From Thiohalobacter sp. (lineage in GTDB: Bacteria > Pseudomonadota > Gammaproteobacteria > Thiohalobacterales > Thiohalobacteraceae), in contig JALVEM010000050.1 of assembly GCA_027030825.1 (NCBI GenBank), forward strand, positions 1 to 5,146: a stretch of DNA of 5,146 bases. The letters are read 5' to 3'. A model generated the notes under the pieces. It searched no databases. It had not been told where the DNA came from and saw only the letters and a list, made by a program, of their open reading frames with translations. This document shows positions 1 to 5,146 of the stretch, in pieces. A program made the position numbers and the translations under genes. Within the stretch, counting starts at the first letter, position 1. Every line of letters begins with the position of its first letter.

Positions 1-1
1 C

Positions 2-1915
2 GGCTCCCGCAACATCTTCCCCGCCGGTCTGATCAGCGCCAACGTCTTCGGCTGCGACATCACCGATCCCATGAACATCAAGCCGGCGCAGGGCACCACG
101 CCGGACTTCTTCGGGCGCACCAGCAATGTCTGCGGCCTGGCGGTGAGCGGCCGCGCCGTCACGAACTTCTCCGGCACCGACGACCTGCTGCCCTTCGGCG
201 GCGGCCGGCTGATCGCCACCTACATGGGCGCCAAGGGCTCCTTCAGCGGCGCGACCGCCGCCAGTCTGCCGCCCACCCTGACTACCCCGGGCGGGCTGGT
301 GGAGATCGATGCCTTCACCGGCACCGTGGTGGGCGAATACACGGCCATCCCGAGCGCGCCCGTGCCCGGTCATGGCTTCTATGCGAACGGGGATCCGATG
401 CTCGGACCGGAGCGTTATGCGCCGCGCACCCAGATCGCGCTGGGCGGCGTGGACGGCAACGGCAATCCGGTCAACAACATCCTGCCGGTGGGCATCGGAC
501 CGGACAGCGGCGCCGTCGATCTGGATGCCGGCATCAACGAAGCCCCGGACACTGCGCTCCTGGCGCATCCTCACGGCATCGGTGTACGCCCCGATCTGCC
601 CAATCCCAAGGGCGAGATGGGCATCGTAATGGCCTCGGACTATGCCGACCCGGTCAGCCTGGCGCTCACCGGTTCGGGCGAGGGTCCGGCCACCGCCGCC
701 CAGGATCTGGGCACCACGGTGCGCTTCTGGTCGATGGAGAGCATGAGCGATGGTCCCTATGCCATCGCCCAGATGCCGGACGGCCCGCGCCACGAGGACA
801 ACCAGATCCACGAGGAGCCCGAAGGTCTGATGGCCATGGCGATCACCAACCGGCCGGGCCACAAGGGTGCCTTCGTCGCCTCCATGTGCGGCGGCGCCCT
901 GTTCTATTCGGCCGACATCACGGTGCCGCAGCCGGAGTTCAAGCTGGTCTATGACTTCGGTGCCTGCACGGGCGCGTCCGTGTTCACCATCAGCCGCAAC
1001 GACCGGTTCATCATCATGCCGATCTCGGGCATCCAGACCGATGTGGACCGGAACAACGGCGGCCCGGCGGCACCGGGCGGGGACCCCATTCACGACCGCG
1101 ACTATCCGGGCGAGCACGACATGCGCATCGTGACCCTGGACATCCGCAAGCTGCTGGCGGCCGGCACCAACTTCCAGTGCGATGCGGCACCGGCCGACAA
1201 GTGGGACAACACCGGCCCGGACAGCCCGATCGGCGAGCCCGTCAGTCACGGCCCTGCCGGTGTGCTGGGGCATCCCGAGCACAGCAGCGGGCCGATGGCG
1301 GCCGCCTATTCGGCCACGGGCTACTGGCCCAACAACGGCGCGGCCGACTGCCCGACCATCGTCTCGGTGGTGGATTTCGACGGCGATGGCGTGGATGACA
1401 TCCCGGGCACGGCGGACGATCATCCGGATGCCGAGACCAGCCGCGGCGGCCCCCACTTCGTGGTCCACGATTCGCTGGAGCGCTATGTCGCCACCTCCAA
1501 CTATTTCGTGGATCTGCGCGAGTTCGCCATCGCCGGCGTGGGTGATCTGCTGACGGCGCTGGGACTGGGGCACGCCTACGACAACGGCACCGGCTTCCCG
1601 CCGAGCCAGCCGGGCGCCGACCCGCTCAACGACCCGAACGTGCCGCCGCCGGGTGGCCTGGGCGGCCTGCTGGGCCAGGCCAACGTCCTGCCCGGCACCG
1701 GCTCGGTGGGTGACGACACCGTCTGCATGATGAAGTTCAACCGCTGGACCGGCGAGCTCCAGCTGGATCCGAACTTCAATGCAAACGACCCGACCTCGCC
1801 GCTGGGTTGCAACGACATGGACTTCGGCGACGCGGGCAAGCAGTGGCCGGGCGAGCGTCATCCCGACGCCGGCAACGCCACGCCGCACGCCATGACCTTC
1901 ATCGACGTCCTCTGA
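2..1915 (+). CDS. SBP56 / selenium-binding / methanethiol oxidase-like beta-propeller protein, 5' partial
   Basis: The frame is open from the first bases to the TGA at 1913-1915, giving 637 residues. The ATG at 71 has no Shine-Dalgarno sequence, and coding sequence continues in frame before it, so the true start and any signal peptide lie upstream. Numbering from base 2, several segments follow the order of SBP56 proteins as I recall them: PGGLVEIDAFTGTVVGEY (a blade strand); HPHGIGVRPD at 189-198, then ASDYADP, which resembles the STEWAAP segment; FWSMES..AQMPDG; a blade ending near SRNDRFI; GGPHFVVHDSLERYVATSNY at 482-501; and the C-terminal pair GELQLDPNF and TPHAMTF. Family members include copper-dependent periplasmic methanethiol oxidase. 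Unusual points are the length (typical members are about 430-470 residues), Gly/Pro/Asp-rich insertions, a DFDGDGVDD calcium-loop-like motif at 458-466, eight cysteines but no CSSC motif, and clustered His residues (264/270, 364/372, 424/427, 485/489, 620/629). The cysteines suit an exported protein. The superfamily is probable; the substrate is unknown. Confidence 0.62.
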   Translation, partial: GSRNIFPAGLISANVFGCDITDPMNIKPAQGTTPDFFGRTSNVCGLAVSGRAVTNFSGTDDLLPFGGGRLIATYMGAKGSFSGATAASLPPTLTTPGGLVEIDAFTGTVVGEYTAIPSAPVPGHGFYANGDPMLGPERYAPRTQIALGGVDGNGNPVNNILPVGIGPDSGAVDLDAGINEAPDTALLAHPHGIGVRPDLPNPKGEMGIVMASDYADPVSLALTGSGEGPATAAQDLGTTVRFWSMESMSDGPYAIAQMPDGPRHEDNQIHEEPEGLMAMAITNRPGHKGAFVASMCGGALFYSADITVPQPEFKLVYDFGACTGASVFTISRNDRFIIMPISGIQTDVDRNNGGPAAPGGDPIHDRDYPGEHDMRIVTLDIRKLLAAGTNFQCDAAPADKWDNTGPDSPIGEPVSHGPAGVLGHPEHSSGPMAAAYSATGYWPNNGAADCPTIVSVVDFDGDGVDDIPGTADDHPDAETSRGGPHFVVHDSLERYVATSNYFVDLREFAIAGVGDLLTALGLGHAYDNGTGFPPSQPGADPLNDPNVPPPGGLGGLLGQANVLPGTGSVGDDTVCMMKFNRWTGELQLDPNFNANDPTSPLGCNDMDFGDAGKQWPGERHPDAGNATPHAMTFIDVL

Positions 1916-1928
1916 CCGGGAACGGTCA
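1913..1928 (+). other. small hairpin overlapping the stop codon
   Basis: A perfect 6-bp inverted repeat (tgaccg / cggtca) encloses a 4-base ggaa loop, which fits the GNRA tetraloop pattern. Its left arm contains the TGA stop of the upstream gene. It lies 4 bases before the main terminator stem and could help protect the 3' end of the mRNA or assist termination. The inverted repeat is seen directly; its role is inferred and it may be incidental. Confidence 0.4.
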
Positions 1929-1932
1929 GTTC

Positions 1933-1970
1933 GGGGGCCGCCGCAAGGCGGTCCCCACTTTTTGATTTTT
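1933..1970 (+). terminator. Rho-independent terminator of the SBP56-like gene
   Basis: A 10-bp stem pairs 1933-1942 (gggggccgcc) with 1947-1956 (ggcggtcccc). It has a single G-U pair and closes on a GCAA tetraloop of the stable GNRA type. Two bases after the stem comes TTTTT (1959-1963), then ga and a second TTTTT (1966-1970). The T-tracts lie only on the 3' side, so the terminator works for plus-strand transcription. It separates the upstream gene from the cusBA-type unit, which therefore needs its own promoter. Confidence 0.9.
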
Positions 1971-1986
1971 CGACCACAGTCTTCTG

Positions 1987-2011
1987 ATCGATGCCGATGC
2001 CCGGCATCGAT
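1987..2011. repeat. perfect 10-bp inverted repeat, candidate operator or leader hairpin (dyad 1)
   Basis: The arms atcgatgccg (1987-1996) and cggcatcgat (2002-2011) are exact reverse complements around the 5-base spacer atgcc. A tandem gatgcc-gatgcc duplication (1990-2001) overlaps the left arm. No T-tract follows, so this is not a terminator. It lies about 70-90 bases upstream of the adaptor start codon, where a regulator binding site or a structured leader would be expected. I do not recognise it as a CueR or CusR box. Confidence 0.6.
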
Positions 2012-2025
2012 GAGCGGACTGCTCA
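2011..2025. repeat. short inverted repeat (dyad 2)
   Basis: The arms tgagc (2011-2015) and gctca (2021-2025) are exact reverse complements with the 5-base spacer ggact. The repeat shares its first base with the end of dyad 1 and ends directly before dyad 3. At 5 bp it would be unremarkable alone; its position and equal spacer length between two longer dyads make it worth recording. Confidence 0.4.
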
Positions 2026-2050
2026 GCACCCTCGGTGAATCCGCGGGTGC
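2026..2050. promoter_or_regulatory. imperfect 10-bp inverted repeat next to the -10 box, candidate operator (dyad 3)
   Basis: The arms gcaccctcgg (2026-2035) and ccgcgggtgc (2041-2050) pair at 9 of 10 positions (2032/2044 mismatched) around the 5-base spacer tgaat. The repeat ends two bases before TATAAC at 2053, so it covers the place where a -35 element would sit. There is no TTGACA-like hexamer at a normal distance, which suits a promoter that needs an activator. Metal-responsive MerR-family or two-component regulators often act this way at copper-efflux promoters, but the arms do not match a site I know. The regulator is unidentified. Confidence 0.45.
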
Positions 2051-2052
2051 CA

Positions 2053-2058
2053 TATAAC
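2053..2058 (+). promoter_or_regulatory. possible -10 box of the cusBA-type operon
   Basis: TATAAC matches 5 of 6 positions of the sigma-70 TATAAT box and stands out in very GC-rich DNA. Hexamers 15-19 bases upstream (for example cctcgg at 2030-2035) are poor -35 elements. If used, transcription would start near 2064-2065, at the edge of the ribosome binding site, leaving an untranslated leader of only about 14 bases. That is short but possible. An upstream promoter just after the terminator (TTGATT at 1962-1967) is a weaker alternative. Confidence 0.35.
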
Positions 2059-2063
2059 GACAC

Positions 2064-2070
2064 GAGAGGA
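2064..2070 (+). promoter_or_regulatory. ribosome binding site of the adaptor gene
   Basis: The purine-rich gagagga is complementary to the 16S rRNA 3' end and lies 8 bases before the ATG at 2079. It fixes that ATG as the start and agrees with the signal-anchor-like N-terminus that follows. Confidence 0.75.
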
Positions 2071-2078
2071 CGTGCACG

Positions 2079-3329
2079 ATGAAACAGCGCCTTGCTCTGG
2101 CCGCGCTGCTGATGGCGGCCCTGTTCGCCGGCATTCTCGTCGACCGCATCTGGATCACCGAAGGTGAAGCCTCGGCGGGGCTGCCTCCCATCGACGCCGA
2201 AGCCACCACCTATGTCTGCCCCATGCATCCCGAGATCGTCTCCGATGAACCCGGCACCTGCCCGATCTGTGGCATGGGCCTGGTCGAGCGGCATCACTCG
2301 CACGACGATGGTGGCGACGGCGACGGTCCCCCGGTGGTCCGCATCGATCCGGCTGTCCAGCTCAATTTCGGCATCCGGCTGGCGCGCGTGACGCGGCGTG
2401 ATCTCGAGCGCCGCTTCGAGGCCCCCGGCATCGTGCGCTCGGTGCGTCCCGGCGAAGAAGTGCCGCTGCCGGCCCCGGCGGCTGGCGAGGTGGCGCTGGC
2501 GCCAACAGTGCGCGAAGGGCAGTGGGTGGAAGCAGGCGAGCTGCTCTACAGGATCCGCAATCCGGAGCTCATGGCTTCCGTGCAGGCCCATCTCCGGCTG
2601 CTCGAGGATCCGCAGGCCACCGAGGAAGACCTCGAATACTGTCGCGGGCTGCTGCGCGCGCGCGGGCTCGACGACGCCGGCATCCGGGCGCTGGAGTCGC
2701 AGCGGCGTCTGCCATCGCTGGAGGTATATGCACCCCATGCCGGGCGCATCATGGCTGTGGCGGTCACCGATGGCGCGCACGTGGCTGCCGGTGAAGAGGT
2801 GGTCACGCTGGAGGGCCTGGCCCGGGTCACGGTCTGGGCCAACGTCTTCGCCCGGGACGTGAGCTGGATGCGCACCGGCCACCCGGCCTGGCTGGAGCTG
2901 CCCCAGGTCGGCGTGCAGCGCTGGCGGGGAATGGTCAATCGCGTGGGAGTGAACAGCACCGCCTCGACGGGCACCATCGGTGTGCAGATGGCCTTCGATG
3001 TGCCGCGTGCGCTGGTGGAGCCGCGCATGTTCGTGCGCACGGGCGTGACCGGCGACATGCGGCGCGGGCGCATCGCGGTGCCGCGCGAGGCCCTGATCCG
3101 CACCGCCGACGATGTCCGGGTGGTGGTGCGAGAACCCGACGGCGGGTTCCGTCCCCGCCCGGTCCGGCCCGGCATCGAGAGCGGCGGCTGGGTGGAGATC
3201 CTCTCGGGACTCGCCGAGGGCGAGACGGTGGTGGTTTCCGGGCAGTTCCTGATCGACTCCGAAAGCAGCCTGCGGGCCGGCCTGGCGCGGTTCACGGCCG
3301 AGCGCGACGGAGACCACGGGCATGATTGA
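2079..3329 (+). CDS. cusB: CusB-type periplasmic adaptor subunit of a Cu(I)/Ag(I) RND efflux system
   Basis: This 416-residue protein is the membrane fusion subunit linking the inner-membrane pump to an outer-membrane channel and delivering metal to the pump. Residues 5-21 are a hydrophobic signal or anchor with no lipobox Cys. Residues 45-69 form a heavy-metal-binding domain with YVCPMHPEI and CPICGMGLV (C47, M49, H50, C61, C64, M66), followed by a His/Asp-rich linker at 71-83. The barrel-sandwich halves lie near 120-160 and 213-246, flanking a short alpha hairpin (about 164-208). A beta-barrel follows, then a membrane-proximal region ending in GLAEGETVVVSGQFLIDSES (377-396), a strong CusB-family signature. 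The C-terminus is His-rich (DGDHGHD). The length matches the family (E. coli CusB is about 407 residues). The stop codon overlaps the pump gene by 8 bases, indicating translational coupling. Copper/silver specificity is inferred from the metal domain and the partner pump. Confidence 0.93.
   Translation: MKQRLALAALLMAALFAGILVDRIWITEGEASAGLPPIDAEATTYVCPMHPEIVSDEPGTCPICGMGLVERHHSHDDGGDGDGPPVVRIDPAVQLNFGIRLARVTRRDLERRFEAPGIVRSVRPGEEVPLPAPAAGEVALAPTVREGQWVEAGELLYRIRNPELMASVQAHLRLLEDPQATEEDLEYCRGLLRARGLDDAGIRALESQRRLPSLEVYAPHAGRIMAVAVTDGAHVAAGEEVVTLEGLARVTVWANVFARDVSWMRTGHPAWLELPQVGVQRWRGMVNRVGVNSTASTGTIGVQMAFDVPRALVEPRMFVRTGVTGDMRRGRIAVPREALIRTADDVRVVVREPDGGFRPRPVRPGIESGGWVEILSGLAEGETVVVSGQFLIDSESSLRAGLARFTAERDGDHGHD
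3309..3312 (+). promoter_or_regulatory. ribosome binding site of the pump gene, inside the adaptor gene
   Basis: GGAG lies 9 bases before the ATG at 3322 and within the last codons of the adaptor gene. It supports that ATG, which overlaps the adaptor stop codon, over later in-frame starts, and it fits coupled translation of the two subunits. Confidence 0.6.
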
Positions 3330-5146
3330 CCGCCTGCTGCGGGCCTCGCTCGCCAGCCCCGCCGTGGTCATCGGGCTGGCGCTGCTGGTGGTGGTCGCCG
3401 GCATCCAGGCCATCCGCCACATGCCGCTGGACGCCATCCCGGACCTCTCGGATACCCAGGTGATCATCCGCACCGGCTTCCCCGGCCAGGCGCCCCAGGT
3501 GGTCGAGGACCAGGTCACCTATCCCATCGCCACCGCCATGCTGGCGGTGCCCGGCGCAACCGACGTGCGCGGCTATTCCTTCTTCGGCGATTCCTTCGTC
3601 TATGTGCTGTTCGAGGACGGTACCGACCCCTACTGGGCCCGCTCGCGGGTGCTCGAGTACCTCGACCAGGTCGGCGACCAGCTGCCGCCGGGTGTCCAGC
3701 CCCGGCTCGGGCCGGATGCCAGCGGCGTGGGCTGGATCTACCAGTACGCGCTCGTCGACCGCAGCGGCGGGCACGACCTCGCCCAGCTGCGCAGTCTGCA
3801 GGACTGGTTCCTGAAATACGAGCTCCAGACCGTGCCGGGCGTGGCCGAGGTGGCCACCGTCGGCGGCATGGTGAAGCAGTACCAGGTGGTGGTCGATCCG
3901 GGCCTGCAGCAGATGTTCAACGTCACCCTCGAGGGGCTGCGCGAGAGCCTGCGCGCGGCCAACCGCGAGGTCAGCGGCTCGGTGCTGGAGATGGGCGAGG
4001 CCGAGTACATGATCCGCGGCCGCGGCTACATCACCAGCCTCGAGGATCTTCGGGCCGTGCCCTATGTCGGCCGCCGCCAGCTCGGCACCCCCATGCTGCT
4101 CTCCGACATGGCCGAGATCCGTCTGGGGCCGGCGCCCCGCCGCGGGATCGCCGATCTCGACGGCGAAGGCGAGGTGGTGGGCGGCATCGTGGTCATGCGC
4201 TGGGGCGCCAACGCCCTGGAGACGATCGCCCGGGTCAAGGAGAAGCTTGCCCAGCTGCACGCCTCGCTGCCGGCCGGCGTGGAGATCGTCGAGACCTACG
4301 ACCGCTCCGGACTCATTCACCGCGCCGTGGACACCCTGCGAGCGCGGCTGACCGAGGAATTCGTGGTGGTGAGCCTGGTGTGCCTGCTGTTCCTGGGCTC
4401 GCTGCGGGCCGCCCTGGTGGTGGTGCTGACCCTGCCGGTCGGCGTGCTGGCGGCGCTGCTGATCATGCACGGCCAGGGCATCACCGCCAACATCATGTCC
4501 CTGGGCGGCATCGCCATCGCCATCGGCGCCATGGTGGATGCCGCCATCGTGATGGTCGAGAACGTTCACCGCCGGCTCGAGGCCGGCCTGTCGCGCCAGG
4601 AGGCCCTGCGGACCGGGCTGCGCGAGGTGGCCATGCCGCTGTTCTTCTCGCTGCTGATCATCACCCTGAGCTTCCTGCCGGTGCTGGCGCTGGAACATCA
4701 GGAAGGCCGCCTGTTCCGGCCGCTGGCGCTCACCAAGACCTGGGCCATGGCGGCCGCCACCCTGCTTTCGGTCACGCTCGTGCCCGCCCTGCTGGCCGTG
4801 CTGCTGCGCGGCGCGCCGAAGGATGCGCGCGAGTCGGCGCTCAACCGGCTGCTGGTGCGAAGCTACCGGCCGGCGCTCGCCGCGGCCCGGGCGCGGCCCG
4901 GGCTGACCCTGCTGCTGGCGCTGGCCCTGGTCGCCTCCGCGGCCTGGCCGCTGGCGCGGCTGGGCGGCGAGTTCCTGCCGCCGCTGGAGGAGGGCGACCT
5001 GCTGTACATGCCCACCACCCTGCCCGGGGTTTCCATCGACAAGGCCCGCGAGCTGCTGCAGCAGACCGACCGCCTGATCCGCACCGTGCCCGAGGTCGCG
5101 CGCGTGTTCGGCAAGGCCGGGCGCGCCGAGACGGCCACCGATCCCG
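3322..5146 (+). CDS. cusA: CusA-type HME-RND Cu(I)/Ag(I) efflux pump, 3' partial
   Basis: The frame runs without a stop from the ATG to the window end, giving 608 residues of a protein normally about 1,040-1,050 long. It is the proton-driven inner-membrane pump of a tripartite CusCBA system. Visible parts are TM1 (about 14-31), the first periplasmic porter region with DAIPDLSDTQVI, EDGTDPYWARSRVLEYL, VGWIYQYALVDRSG (from 136) and SLQDWFLKYEL (from 158), TM2-TM6 (about 348-494), TM7 (about 530-545), and the start of the second porter region with EEGDLLYMPTTLPG and RVFGKAGRAETATD. GAMVDAAIVMVEN in TM4 is the signature of Cu/Ag pumps rather than Zn/Co/Cd pumps. D406 corresponds to proton-relay D405 of E. 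coli CusA. M392, M404, M476 and M563 correspond to its M391, M403, M486 and M573 copper-path methionines, by alignment from memory. The loop after TM4 is about 10 residues shorter than in E. coli. The other two porter-site methionines lie beyond the window. Confidence 0.95.
   Translation, partial: MIDRLLRASLASPAVVIGLALLVVVAGIQAIRHMPLDAIPDLSDTQVIIRTGFPGQAPQVVEDQVTYPIATAMLAVPGATDVRGYSFFGDSFVYVLFEDGTDPYWARSRVLEYLDQVGDQLPPGVQPRLGPDASGVGWIYQYALVDRSGGHDLAQLRSLQDWFLKYELQTVPGVAEVATVGGMVKQYQVVVDPGLQQMFNVTLEGLRESLRAANREVSGSVLEMGEAEYMIRGRGYITSLEDLRAVPYVGRRQLGTPMLLSDMAEIRLGPAPRRGIADLDGEGEVVGGIVVMRWGANALETIARVKEKLAQLHASLPAGVEIVETYDRSGLIHRAVDTLRARLTEEFVVVSLVCLLFLGSLRAALVVVLTLPVGVLAALLIMHGQGITANIMSLGGIAIAIGAMVDAAIVMVENVHRRLEAGLSRQEALRTGLREVAMPLFFSLLIITLSFLPVLALEHQEGRLFRPLALTKTWAMAAATLLSVTLVPALLAVLLRGAPKDARESALNRLLVRSYRPALAAARARPGLTLLLALALVASAAWPLARLGGEFLPPLEEGDLLYMPTTLPGVSIDKARELLQQTDRLIRTVPEVARVFGKAGRAETATDP

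Noticed and set aside
71..73. ATG at 71 as the true start of the first gene
   Set aside because: There is no Shine-Dalgarno sequence before it, no signal peptide after it despite a protein that looks exported, and the same frame stays open and protein-like to the window edge.
1987..2011. Second intrinsic terminator
   Set aside because: The stem is perfect, but no T-tract follows on either strand, so it is treated as a candidate regulatory or leader dyad.
1916..2078. A small gene such as cusF in the gap before the adaptor
   Set aside because: The gap is mostly terminator and inverted repeats, with no start codon plus ribosome binding site giving a credible protein before 2079.
2164..2862. 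Overlapping plus-strand frames inside the adaptor gene
   Set aside because: They are Arg/Ser/Pro-rich out-of-frame readings with no motifs, and the adaptor frame explains the region fully.
1926..3518. Long minus-strand open frame of 530 codons, opposite the adaptor gene and the gap
   Set aside because: Its translation is His/Arg/Ala/Gly-rich with no recognisable domain, and it runs through the terminator and opposite a clear CusB. Long antisense frames are expected where the sense strand has strong third-position G/C.
3292..4698. Long minus-strand open frame of 468 codons, opposite the pump gene
   Set aside because: The His/Gln/Gly/Ala-rich translation has no motifs, and the plus strand encodes an unmistakable CusA over the same span. 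It is a codon-bias shadow.

Overview
The window is high-GC DNA with strong G/C preference at third codon positions. It carries two plus-strand transcription units separated by a clear intrinsic terminator. The Cus-type metal-efflux genes, the membrane and periplasmic character of the products and the compact layout point to a Gram-negative proteobacterium, most likely a gammaproteobacterium. That placement is an inference from protein resemblance; there is no rRNA or other taxonomic marker here.

Region 1 (2-1915) is the 3' part of a long gene whose start lies upstream of the window. Its 637 visible residues resemble, in segment order, the SBP56 / selenium-binding protein / methanethiol oxidase beta-propeller family. 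It is much longer than usual for that family and carries a calcium-loop-like Asp motif and many His residues. The exact function is unknown.

Region 2 (1916-2078) is a dense 163-base intergenic stretch. It holds a small hairpin on the stop codon, a GCAA-loop terminator with two T-tracts, and then three back-to-back inverted repeats that each have a 5-base spacer and have centres 19-20 bases apart. The last repeat abuts a TATAAC -10-like box, followed by a good Shine-Dalgarno site. This looks like the control region of the downstream operon and is the least explained part of the window.

Region 3 (2079-5146) is a cusBA-type operon. The first gene encodes a periplasmic adaptor (membrane fusion protein) with an N-terminal Cys/Met heavy-metal-binding domain. 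The second, overlapping it by 8 bases, encodes the inner-membrane HME-RND pump CusA, cut off by the window end after 608 residues. The pump keeps the Asp and Met residues typical of Cu(I)/Ag(I) exporters. Together they would capture monovalent copper or silver in the periplasm and pass it to an outer-membrane channel. Neither a channel gene (cusC) nor a separate metallochaperone gene (cusF) is present in the window.

Apart from the control region the window is ordinary metal-resistance DNA. I saw no mobile element, CRISPR array, tRNA or rRNA.
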